A program made the position numbers and the translations under genes. From Trichopria drosophilae (Eukaryota; Arthropoda; Insecta; Hymenoptera; Diapriidae): a stretch of DNA of 64,000 nucleotides. Below, in pieces: positions 55,244 through 64,000 of the stretch (within the stretch, counting starts at the first letter, position 1; each line of letters starts with the position of its first letter). The stretch covers positions 66,339,501 through 66,403,500 of the forward strand of contig CM059582.1 in the NCBI GenBank assembly GCA_030407085.1, in the 5' to 3' direction. The notes under the pieces are model-generated. The model was not told the origin of the DNA, searched no databases, and saw nothing but the letters and a program-made list of their open reading frames with translations.

Positions 55244-57234
55244 ATGGACGCATTCGTTGGAGTCACGATAGTAGTAGGTCTCGGGATATTGGCAATTTAT
55301 GTGATTTCGGAATATATTAGTATTCAAAACAAAATTAAAAAAATGAGCCAAAACGACTAGCGGGACTTGGATGAATGGATATTTCGGTTGTCGACCACGG
55401 AATTGGACGAGGCATTAGAACGCCTCGAATTAAATAAATCCGGTCGACCACGAATACGCGTCAATCGTCTGTTAGATCGACTAGAAGGAAACTATTCGGC
55501 GGCGGATTTTGAACAAACTAGAGTTGATGAAAATGAATCGGAGTCAAAAACGCGTCGCGATGCCCTGTTAGAAGCCTTTGTACAGTCCATGGAAGAGACT
55601 CAAGCTAGGAATAGAGTTAGGGTTCAGGCTCAAGTGCATCGAGAACAAAGTTCGTCGTCTACTAATAGTAATATGGAAGGAAGTAGGATTGATAGCCCAT
55701 TGGCAGAACAAGAAACCCGTAATCTGGATCAAGAACCGATCCGGGAAGGCGATTTAAATAAAGAAAATGCCGATTTAGAGGAATGGGCACATCATGTCAG
55801 TCAATTAGTCGTCCGACAACTACAAGATGGATGAACGGCTAGAGCAAACAGTACCACGTTGGGTCAACCAACCAGAACGGAAAAGCTGACATTTAGTGAC
55901 ACGTTCAATATTAATTATCCGACAGAAGTGAACCGGATTCCGGAAGCGGAAGATGGAGAAGGAGTACGGCAGCCAACTCAACCTTACCCAGGGGGTCGGG
56001 CAACAAGTTCACCCACTCACGTTGACCCTAGGGAGGGGGGAGGTCGTTCGACTCAGGTGAACCAAACGGGCAACCGACAATTAGACTCAAGTCAGAGTTA
56101 TACACGGCTGAATCCGCCCCTCCGAGTAAGAGACCTGGGGGAAGTGGTACGACGGTGGAACGTCACATATGCATGCGATGAACAACATAGCTTCGAGGAT
56201 TTTTTGACGCGTGTCCAAGAATGTAGCCTAATAGCAGGAATATCGGATCAAGAACTGTTATACGCATTGCCCTATTTATTGACAGGGGTAGCCCTCCAGT
56301 GGTACCGATTTTCGGTCAGAAAATGGCATACATGGGCTGACTTCTGTAGGGAGGCGAGATCGTGCTATGGAAGTGATCGCAATGTACAGCGCCGGCTAGA
56401 AAGAGAGGTCCACATGCGGACTCAGGGTCCTGATGAGTCAGTCCGGGACTATATGATTTGCCTGAAGTCGATTTTAAATCGATGGGTTCCGGAGCCGTCT
56501 ATGGAGACGCAACTCGATTGGCTACACCAGAATTTCAGGCCAGAGTTGCAGATGGCAGTGCAGCGGGACAGAGTCTATTCGTTCGAGGCTTTATTATATC
56601 ACGCAAGGGAAGCTGAACGGATTTTGAAATGTAGTCAGGCCTACCGTCCCCACCAGCACCAGAGCAGTCGTTCTGCCCGGAAGTGGCGTATCGCGGGAAG
56701 TCCGCACGGAAGAAGAAAGTGGAGTTCGCCGCAATACAGATGGTACCACAGATCGAGCAGGGGGTGACACCCACATCAGCAGTGGCCGCAGTTTCCGAAG
56801 CTGAGGTTAAGAAAATAGTGGAGGGGACTTGCGCAAAACTGATGCAGTCCATGGAAAAGAAACTGACCTCCACGATTGAATCGACGATCAAGGGTGCAGT
56901 CGCTCTACTACAGAAAGAGATGTCCGCAAACGTGTTGGCTGAGGATAGACGTCCTGAGGGTAACCCGCCAGATCGACAAAGGTCTCCATACACGCCGAAA
57001 TTCAGGCAGGGCAAGAAGAAACCCTGGTCTAGGCCAAAGAGTCAACCCAATGGGGGCTCTGGGGACAACCAAGGCAATTCATCGGTGGATGCGGAGCAGA
57101 CTGCGTCCCCGTCGGGAGTCGCAGATCAGTCGAAAGGTCAACGTGGCGACCTGAGATGTTATAGATGTGGACTCCCGGGATATAAAAGATATAATTGTCC
57201 TCGCTGCCGGGGAAACGAGAGCAGGGATGCGTAA
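55244..57234 (+). pseudogene. Ty3/gypsy Gag with hydrophobic N terminus, three lesions
   Basis: The first in-frame ATG is at 55244. It is followed by a hydrophobic run (AFVGVTIVVGLGILAIYVI, residues 3-21) that looks like a signal anchor. A second in-frame ATG lies at 55343. A TAG at codon 39 (55358-55360) and a TGA at codon 197 (55832-55834) interrupt an otherwise continuous frame. A one-base frameshift lies near 56635-56650. The middle part is acidic and Gln/Glu-rich. The capsid region (about 56140-56620) has the Ty3/gypsy pattern FEDFLTRVQEC, LLTGVALQWYR and E.V..YM. The C-terminal part (56683-57234) has a KSARKKK basic patch and one zinc knuckle, CYRCGLPGYKRYNC (57157-57198), in which the usual His is Tyr. 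The alternative reading is that 55244-55360 is a separate 38-residue membrane peptide and Gag starts later. Confidence 0.82.
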
Positions 57235-60200
57235 ATGAGGTCACACCTGTCCCTGATTCTCAGACCCAGACCTCAACACAACAAGTACTATCAACCATCC
57301 AAATCCCGTCAGAAGTTCACATGACGACGGAAGAGGGTTGTACTCGATGGTGGGTGACAGTATCGGTGGAAGGTCGCCCTTTACGAGCTCTTTTCGACCC
57401 TGGTGCGGCTCGTACGGTGGTCGGTGGAGTCGCTTCTCGACTAATTGAGGATCTTGGTCTCCATGTGGAATCCTATGAAGGAAGTGGCGCTAGAGTCGCC
57501 GATGGAAGAACGGTACCCATCGTTGGAAGAATTAGGCTACCATTTAAACTTGGGAGGATGGTCAAATGGGTGACTGCTTTAATTATGCCCAGTTTGGAGC
57601 CCGACTGTCTGCTAGGCTCCGACTTTATACGTGCGTTTAACGCGATATTACATCCTCGTGATAACTTCATAATGATTAATGGAAATGTTCGCGGCATACC
57701 AATGGAAGTCGCAATGGTTTCTCTTCCACCTGAAGTGAACCAAACGACGTCAGGTCTACAGGCGATGACAACTGAACAACAGAGACGTCTGCAATCAGCT
57801 GTTCAAGCCATTTTCCCCGCCGACAACACACACCTTGGTTGCACTTCTTTAGTTGAACACAGTATTGATGTTGGGAACGTTCGTCCTATTAAGCAACGGT
57901 ATTATCCGGTCTCGAAGAAACTCGAAGAGGAGATGCATCAGCAGGTCCAGCATATGTTGGATGAAGGCATAATCGAGCCGTCTTCAAGTCCATGGTCGAG
58001 TCCTGTCGTCATGGTGAAGAAGTCGGACGGTAGTTGGCGATTCTGCGTTGACTATCGTAAGGTAAATGCCGTCTCGAGGCCAGACGCCTATCCGTTACCC
58101 TATATGGACTCCATTTTGAGGAAATTGCAGCGCGCCCAATATATCACGACTTTGGACTTAGGGAGCGCCTATCATCAAATTAAAATGGAGGAGCAGTCAA
58201 AACCGATTACGGCGTTCACAGTTCCGGGAAATGGACTATTTCAATTCTGTAGGATGCCATTTGGTCTAAGTGGAGCCCCTGCTACTTTCCAACGGCTAAT
58301 AGATTCTTTAATTGGCCCAGACTTGGAGCCCCACGCTTTTTGCTATTTGGACGACATAATAATAGCTACGGAATCGTTTAAGGAGCATCTGAAATGGGTG
58401 GAACATGTGCTCCATGAAATCCGAGACGCGGGCTTGACGCTGAATTTAAAGAAGAGTGTCTTTGGCAAGGAAGAGGTACGATACTTAGGTGTCTTAGTTA
58501 ACAAGGACGGATTTAGGCCTGATCCTGAGAAGATACGACCAATGGTGGAGTACCCGGCGGCGAAGAATTTAAAACAGCTGAGGAGATTTCTCGGCATGGC
58601 GTCGTGGTATAGGAAGTTTATAGACGACTTTGCTACCATTGCGGAGCCTCTGACCCAATTAATCCGGAAAGATCAGCCTTATATTTGGGGAGAAGTACAG
58701 CAGGCGTCCTTTGAACGACTCAAAGATTTGTTGAGTACTGCGCCTATTTTACACAGGCCAGACTTTTCCAAGGAGTATACATTAGAGACGGATGCTAGTG
58801 ACACAGGTCTTGGGTTCGTACTGAGTCAGAAGGTCGACGGAGACAAGCGTGTCTTAGCGTTTGCAAGTCGGACCTTAACCCCTGACGAACGAAACTATTC
58901 AGTTTCGGAACGGGAATGTTTGGCCGTTCTTTGGGCCATACGCAAGTTCCGTGAATATGTCGAGGGGTACCATTTTACAGTGATCACCGACCATAAAAGT
59001 CTTGAATGGCTCTGTGATCTAAGAAGTCCCAATGGTAGGCTAGCTCGATGGTCGCTACAGGGTTACCAATACTCGGTGAAACATCGTAAAGGTTCTCTGC
59101 ACCATGTACCCGACGCGCTGTCGCGCATGTATGAAACGGATGGGGGTATTCCGATTAGTACGATGCAGGAGATGCCACAGATCCTGGACAAGTGGTATCT
59201 AGAAAAGCGGCAACAAGTGGAAGAGTATCCGTATAAGTACCCCTACTGGAAGGTGGTCGGAGGACGACTCTATATTTATAGACCAGATCCAGTCTTAGAC
59301 TCTATGATGGACGACGAGAATGCATGGAAGCTAGTCGCTCCTGAAGAGAATCGACAGGCGATTCTTAATGAATGCCACGACGTTCCTACGGCTGGACATC
59401 TCGGCAACCGCAAGACATATGATAGGGTTGCTCGTTACTATTTCTGGCCTACCATGAGGAAGGACGTGGTCAAATACGTACGAAAATGCTCTGTGTGTCA
59501 ACGAATGAAAATCCCACCTGTCGCTCCAGCTGGATTAATGGGTCGACGAGAAATTCCAGGACCATGGAAGATTGTCACGGCTGACGCCATGGGTCCTTTT
59601 CCGAGAAGTTCTCAAGGTCGAGAATCCCTTCTGGTGTTTCAAGATGTTTTCACCCGTTGGGTAGAATGTATTCCAGTTCGACAGGCCACCGGTCCAGCGG
59701 TGATAAAAGCATTCAACGAGAGAATCATACTTAGATTTGGAACGCCGGAAGTCGTCCATTCCGATAATGGAAAAGCCTTTCGGAATAAAGGTATCGACAA
59801 ATTTCTAAGGGAACGAGGAATTGAACCGCCGACGATCCCACCATACCATCCCCAGGCTAATCCTGTGGAACGGACAAATAAAACCGTAAAGGGGATGATT
59901 ATTTCTTTTGTGGAGGAGAATCATCGTACGTGGGATAAATACATCGCAGAGTTCGCTTTTGCGTATAATACGGCGATTCATGATTCCCTGGGTGTGAGTT
60001 CGGCCATGATGAATTATGGACGGCAACCCGTTCTGCCCGACCATTGTCGTCGACAGGAAGATGTTGCAGCTGAGCAAGCACAAGAGGAACGTGTGGTTCA
60101 TGGTTGGATAGAGCGTCTGAAAGCTATACGTTTATTACATCAAGAAGCGACGCAGAATATAGAAGCTGCTCAGGAACGTCAGGCTAACTATTACAATAAG

Positions 60201-60761
60201 AAATGACGCGACGTTCAATTTGAAAAAGGGGATGCCGTTCTTAAAAGAAATTATGTGTTGTCATCGACAACCCAAGGTTTTGCCGCAAAACTGGCTCCAA
60301 AATTTATAGGACCCTATACTATTTCTGCTAGACTGGGATCCAATGTATATGAATTAGAGGATGGATCCGGAAAAAGAATAGGGAAATGCCATATCAATCA
60401 GTTGAAGCCATATCATGAAGAGGTTGATCTATATCGAGAGGATCCAGACAGGTTTACACGCGTTATACACGCGGACGTACATAGGGAAAATGAGGTCGAA
60501 CGTCGACTACGAGGTCGGCCTAGAAAGATAAAGGTAGGCGACACGTTTGGCGACGGTGTCGATAGGTTAGTTAGTCTACCGGCGCATTCAGATACGGTTA
60601 GCAGAGCGAACGTAGAGGTCTCTGTTAGTCCGCCCAGTCGGGTCGATATGGCCAAACCCGCGGAAAAGCGCCCTCCTGGGCACCCGAGAAAGAATGCACG
60701 ACCAAAAGTTCCTCCTCGCGTTCCCCATAGATATTGTACTCGTAATCGGACACAATCTTAA
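57195..60761 (+). CDS. Ty3/gypsy Pol polyprotein, one internal stop
   Basis: Residues are counted from 57195. Protease has LFDPGAAR (about 66-73, with DPGA instead of the common D(T/S)GA). RT has FCVDYRKVNA, TTLDLGSAYHQI and the catalytic YLDD at 384-387. RNase H has ETDASDTGLGF (Asp about 533), RECLAVLWAIRKF and TDHKSLEWL. Integrase has a zinc domain (H at about 728, GHLGNRKTY, CSVCQRMK) and a core with Asp 797, Asp 857 (HSDNGKAF) and Glu 892 (PVERTNK), giving the expected 34-residue D-E spacing. A single TGA at 60204-60206 follows the core. The frame then continues through a GPY/F-type C-terminal domain (FAAKLAPKFIGPYTI) and a basic tail to 60761. All catalytic motifs are intact. The start is by frameshift from Gag, so the first codons are not an initiation site. 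Confidence 0.93.
57210..57216 (+). other. -1 ribosomal frameshift site G GGA AAC
   Basis: In the Gag frame the codons cGG GGA AAC form the canonical X XXY YYZ heptamer. It lies within the overlap of the Gag frame (which stops at 57232-57234) and the Pol frame (open from 57195). Slipping back one base gives Pol codons beginning CGA GAG CAG. The site is 11 nt after the zinc-knuckle Cys codon, where gag-pol shifts normally lie. A downstream stimulatory structure was not established. Confidence 0.75.
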
Positions 60762-60878
60762 AGCATGTGTGTCTTGGGGTTGAAATAGGGTATCAGAATA
60801 ATCATAGGTTTAATATTCATACTACGTATGCGGACGGGATCATCACTCATCTTCATACTTATTCTATTCGTATAGGTC
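60762..60878 (+). promoter_or_regulatory. Pol-ORF3 spacer with probable splice acceptor
   Basis: Contains CATCTTCATACTTATTCT and TATTCGTATAG just before the ORF3 start, a polypyrimidine tract plus AG arrangement. Nothing else is seen. Confidence 0.4.
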
Positions 60879-61559
60879 ATGGCTGATAACTTGGAAGTTT
60901 TGGAGGCGGAGCTGCGAGGAATGAGGCGGGCCCTCGTGGAACAGAGCAGGCAACTTCATCTCCTGGAAGAATTCCCGGTCTGGGGAGCCTCAGAAGAGGA
61001 GATTGGTAAGGCAGCCCAGGAAGCCGCCCAGGTGATGGAACAACCGCCTCTGACCGCCCAGGAAAACTGGGAGGTCCTGCAGGGCGAGATGCGGGCCGTG
61101 CGGCTGAAGAGGATTGCCCTAGAGAAAGAAGAAGAAATCCTCTTCCAGAGGATGGACGGACTACTCCAAAGGTCCGTGCCGCCGTCGTCCATGGAGCAGC
61201 TCCAGAAGGCCATCGCCGACTACCGGCAGGAGTTGACGGTACGAGGCCAGTTTCGGGCCCAACGAGCATTCAAGCGGGCCGACGCGCTTCGGCCAGTGGA
61301 GGCCCTTCGAGCCCGGGAGCAGCCGAAGTTGGTGGAGCTGGAGATGGCGGTCACCGACGCCGAGCAAGAGCTGGCGGCTCTCCAACGTCGAGAACATGTG
61401 CCCGAGCGGACCCTTAAACATGCCAAGGGCAAGGTGGAATGGGCCAAGTCCAAGTTTGGGTACGCCGAGATGGAACTGCGGGTCCAGATCGCCCGTGCTC
61501 AGGGATCGCTCCAGCGGATTAAGGCGGAGTGCGCCCCATGCGGGTTTCAACGGAAATAA
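60879..61559 (+). CDS. ORF3: intact coiled-coil protein of unknown function
   Basis: 226 codons from an ATG at 60879 to TAA, lying between pol and the polypurine tract. The product is predicted to be largely alpha-helical and highly charged. It starts MADNLEVLEAELRGMRRAL, has heptad-like Leu/Ala/Glu/Arg spacing through most of its length, and has a Pro-containing break near residues 100-105. It ends CAPCGFQRK with its only two Cys. It has no signal peptide, transmembrane segment, furin site or fusion peptide, so it is not a conventional env. The DNA is visibly more GC-rich than pol or the LTRs, suggesting separate origin. A pyrimidine-rich stretch ending CGTATAG directly before GTCATGG (AG at 60874-60875) looks like a 3' splice site, so it may be made from a spliced RNA, as env is in errantiviruses. 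No homologue is recognised. Confidence 0.8.
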   Translation: MADNLEVLEAELRGMRRALVEQSRQLHLLEEFPVWGASEEEIGKAAQEAAQVMEQPPLTAQENWEVLQGEMRAVRLKRIALEKEEEILFQRMDGLLQRSVPPSSMEQLQKAIADYRQELTVRGQFRAQRAFKRADALRPVEALRAREQPKLVELEMAVTDAEQELAALQRREHVPERTLKHAKGKVEWAKSKFGYAEMELRVQIARAQGSLQRIKAECAPCGFQRK

Positions 61560-61829
61560 AGAAAACGGGTCAGGCGACCTGTAAAGCAAGGCTGACCATT
61601 CTGATTTATTTCTGGTTTGGCCGTAATTGATAATAAATATCATGATTTGACTCATTGGTTCGGTTCATTTCATCCCACATTGTTGCATGCTTTCTGTATA
61701 ACCTATCCTATTGGTCCCTTTTCCTTTTCCGACCATTTAATAAGAATAATTTCTGAGATTGTGCCTGAGACTGGAGAGCTGGTGATCGAGCTGGTATCCG
61801 GATCGGATAGTCAGCGTCTGGGCGGGGGG
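61560..61829 (+). other. 3' untranslated region and polypurine tract
   Basis: After the ORF3 stop there is a short non-coding stretch. The G-rich GGCGGGGGG (61821-61829) abuts the 3' LTR and is the likely plus-strand primer, although it holds one pyrimidine. Confidence 0.6.
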
Positions 61830-62633
61830 TGTAACGGAAAGGCTGTTTACAATCTCAAGTACTAGTTACATGGCCTTCCGTTATTTCCCCAGGCTCCGGC
61901 GATTGGTTAATTATGTTTCAATTCTAAAGAGTTACAGGACGCGGCTACTGCGGGCGTGAACGAAGTTCGGCAACACCGCGCGCCCCGGCACATGTAAGTG
62001 CCATGCGGTAGTCGGGAAATCAGACCTCTGCGCGCCGCTTGACAATTCGGTCGTATTTTTGCGCTGCGAAACAATACGCGTGTTGTCTGTTCTTTTTTTT
62101 TAGTTTCGAATTCGGTTTTGTGAGGACAGTCGTCCATTTTTTTGTATCTGGCGGCTGAAGGACTGACGTCCATTTTTGTGAAAGGATCTCCGTCCCGGAG
62201 TTATTATTGAACCGTCGCCCATTTTCCGGAGTAGGCGTCCTGGTACCAGGTTGCGACGAACAGAGAGAGAAAGAGCGAGTGACCAATCGGCGGTCTCAAT
62301 TTTTGTAAGTACCGGCTTTCTTCTACCGGCTCCAAAAATTGTCTCAGGCTTCCATTTTCTTTCAATAAATGAATCTCTAACTTAATGTCTCTTTTGGATT
62401 CACCTGCTTTTCTTTTCAAATTAAAAATTACCCCCTTCACTGATCCTTGTAATAAGTCAGTGGTCCTCCATTAGTTGACTGCTGACACAGACTTATTTAT
62501 GGTTGACTTTGTTTCTCTGTGGGAGATATCTTGCAAAAGAATCTCAATCTTGTAACTGTTTTAGAGTCAACCATGAATAAAGGGGTTCAGCCAAATCTCC
62601 AATAATATGTTGAAAAATAATAAAACGGTTACA
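61830..62633 (+). repeat. 3' LTR (full-length form)
   Basis: 804 bp, TGTAACGG to CGGTTACA. Outside a roughly 372-bp block (about 61949-62320) it matches the 5' LTR with only scattered substitutions (for example AATTCTAAAGAG against AATTCTAGGGAG). The extra block is CpG-rich and includes an AGAGAGAGAAAGAGCGAGTG stretch and TTTTTGTAAGTACC. It probably holds part of the promoter or transcription-start region. Confidence 0.93.
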
Positions 62634-63099
62634 ACATGTCCGAATTTCGCGTGTCTTCTTTCGTACGTATAATGATGATTTGCGTATTAATAATAAATAT
62701 ACATATATGTATATATATATGCACATATAATCCATAAAAAAACATTAATGAAGTTAAATAAATATTAATAACTTTGTTCTTAATAGTAAATTAAATTTCA
62801 TTAGAATAAAGCAGTTTTCATCATGCCTTTGACGATACGAATACAATACATCTGAAAACTATTGAAATAATCTATATTAAACGCGGGTTGAATAATGCAA
62901 ATATGTGTATTACAGTAAAATAAAAATTGTTATTATAAAATATAATAAAATTTGTCCACAAGATGTTATTTCGCTATAATAACAACAATAATAATAATAA
63001 TAACAATAAAAAGGTAAAATAAAAATTATTTGATGAGTCTGAAAAGAAAAAAAAACGTGTAACTTTTAAATTTGAAGAAAATTGAAAACAAATTAGTGG
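62634..63099. other. No gene seen
   Basis: AT-rich with TA and TAA/ATAACAATAATAA microsatellite-like runs (about 62700-62720 and 62975-63010). Confidence 0.45.
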
Positions 63100-63492
63100 T
63101 TGAAAAAAAGCAAATTTTTCACTGGAGTTCCTTTTGCCCCCCAAAGAGTTCTACAACTTTGCCTTATGAAAGTTTATGATCTGATGAAAAATGGGAGAAT
63201 TACAGGCAGTCTGTTTTTTCCAAAAATCCAACAATTTCAAAAAATCGATTTTTTCTCTGGAGTTCCTTTTGCCCCCGAAAGAGTTCTACAACTTTGCCTT
63301 ATGAAAGTTTTTGATCCGATGAAAAATGGGAGAATTAAAGGTAGTCTGTTTTTTCCAAAAATAAAAAAATTTCAAAAATTTCAAAAAATAAAATTTTTCT
63401 CTGGAGTTCCTTTTGCCGCCCAAAGAGTTCTACAACTTTTCATTATGAATGTTTTTGATCTGATGACAAATGGGAGATTTACGGGTCTTTAA
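63100..63492 (+). repeat. Three tandem copies of a roughly 140-bp unit, open in one frame
   Basis: CTGGAGTTCCTTTTGCC begins copies at 63122, 63257 and 63401, spaced 135 and 144 bp. Both spacings are multiples of three, so one plus-strand frame (130 codons) stays open and repeats GVPFA(P/A)(Q/E)RVLQL. The sequence is AT-rich and resembles the sub-repeats in terminal regions of the mariner-type elements (TTCTACAACTTT). It is more likely repeat DNA than a protein. Confidence 0.65.
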
Positions 63493-63865
63493 ATTTTGTA
63501 ATTTGTGAAGTTGTCCCCCGATATTACCAAATGCAATTTTTTTTGTAAAATCAACAGAACTATTTTCAAAATATGTAAAGAACTTCAGAACTATGTTGGG
63601 ACATATAAAACTGTTATTATTTATTTTTTAGTCATGTGGGGGGCCAACTTCACACCGATCCGAAATTAACTATATTATTGTTTATATTAATTCATAATTA
63701 AGGGGGGCACCATCATACATGTTGTCCGCTAGTAAATTATCATCTCTGAGGGTTGTCATCATCTCTGAAACTCTAAACAAATTTATAAGTTTGTGCCCAA
63801 TAATTTATAGTTTTGAAAAATATATATCAGAAAGTTAAAGGTTCCTGAGATTTGCTCATATATAT
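63493..63865. other. No gene seen
   Basis: AT-rich, with a poorly conserved GGGGGGCACCATCATACATG stretch near 63701. Leads into the inverted repeat at 63866. Confidence 0.4.
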
Positions 63866-64000
63866 ATCTACATTAATCTATTTCCATAAAAAAATTGATT
63901 ATTTCAAATATTTCAAATCAGGTAACCCAAAAAAAAAAGTTTCTAAAAATAATAATATTTTTTACATTTTTTTACTACAAAATTGACTCTGTAAACTTTT
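63866..64000 (-). repeat. Inverted copy of 51547-51690
   Basis: Reverse complement of 51547-51690 over its visible length, including GATTATTTCAAATATTTCAA and ACAAAATTGACTCTGTAAAC. Truncated by the window end. Confidence 0.8.

Larger units (their letters stand above)
53107..62633 (+). mobile_element. Nearly complete Ty3/gypsy LTR retrotransposon with an extra ORF3
   Basis: It runs from TGTAACGG (53107) to CGGTTACA (62633), flanked by the direct repeat ACAT (53103-53106 and 62634-62637). Order: 5' LTR, tRNA-Lys-type primer site, GTCGAC-rich leader, gag, -1 frameshift site, pol (PR-RT-RNaseH-INT, which is Ty3/gypsy order), ORF3, polypurine tract, 3' LTR. There are few disabling changes: two nonsense codons and one frameshift in gag, one nonsense codon in pol, and a 372-bp loss in the 5' LTR. 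The insertion is therefore fairly young. It is related to, but distinct from, the decayed element at 16807-22560. Confidence 0.95.

Noticed and set aside
60877..61655. Long minus-strand open frames opposite ORF3
   Set aside because: They arise because the ORF3 DNA is GC-rich and poor in stop codons. The plus-strand frame has the better start, helical pattern and position.
1..64000. CRISPR arrays, bacterial operons, prophage or integron structures
   Set aside because: No regularly spaced short direct repeats with unique spacers, no ribosome-binding-site-led gene runs, and the composition and spliced exon indicate a eukaryote.

Overview
The window looks like insect nuclear DNA: it is AT-rich, has almost no host coding sequence and is packed with nested transposable elements. 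The only recognisable host coding piece is one spliced exon at 29557-29868 (LDL-receptor class A plus EGF modules, phase 1 at both ends, with AG and GT flanks), resembling the LDLR/vitellogenin-receptor family. The transposon types (DUF4817-style and other IS630/Tc1-mariner relatives, animal EnSpm/CACTA, Ty3/gypsy, a BEL/Pao scrap) fit an arthropod. Hymenoptera is a guess that the sequence does not prove.

Region 1 (about 590-24300) is a nest. A foldback-type element has long inverted arms built of tandem sub-repeats. Its left arm (590-3295) pairs with a right arm that is broken in two places. One break is a 6483-bp EnSpm/CACTA element (9716-16198, CACTG-type ends, 2-bp CG target duplication, tnp2-like transposase, and a remarkable array of alternating palindromes). 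The other is a decayed Ty3/gypsy element (16807-22560). The left arm carries a 497-bp insertion (2430-2926, 5-bp target duplication) that contains a textbook type III hammerhead ribozyme motif (2754-2817), with a 10-nt loop-loop complementarity.

Region 2 (24300-52500) holds relics: a BEL/Pao integrase tail, a GC-rich repeat family (27408-28760 and 48860-49245), the LDLR-like exon, several IS630/mariner-type elements with terminal inverted repeats of about 300-500 bp and dead transposases (30673-33061, about 36186-39300, 50002-51034), non-autonomous palindromic elements (33743-36155, 40085-40850), a decayed Ty3/gypsy integrase (43340-45075), and assorted tandem repeats.

Region 3 (53107-62633) is a nearly complete 9.5-kb Ty3/gypsy element. 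It has a 4-bp ACAT target duplication, a tRNA-Lys-type primer site, a leader studded with GTCGAC, and a Gag reading frame that opens with a membrane-anchor-like segment. A canonical G GGA AAC slippery site leads from Gag into Pol (PR-RT-RNaseH-INT). In the place where errantiviruses carry env there is an intact GC-rich coiled-coil ORF3. Gag has two nonsense codons and a frameshift, Pol has one nonsense codon, and ORF3 has none. The 5' LTR lacks about 372 bp that the 3' LTR keeps.

The best candidates for something undescribed are the hammerhead-bearing insertion, the ORF3-bearing retroelement with its GTCGAC leader and anchored Gag, and the alternating palindrome array inside the CACTA element. 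Repeat boundaries were drawn by eye and may be off by some bases.
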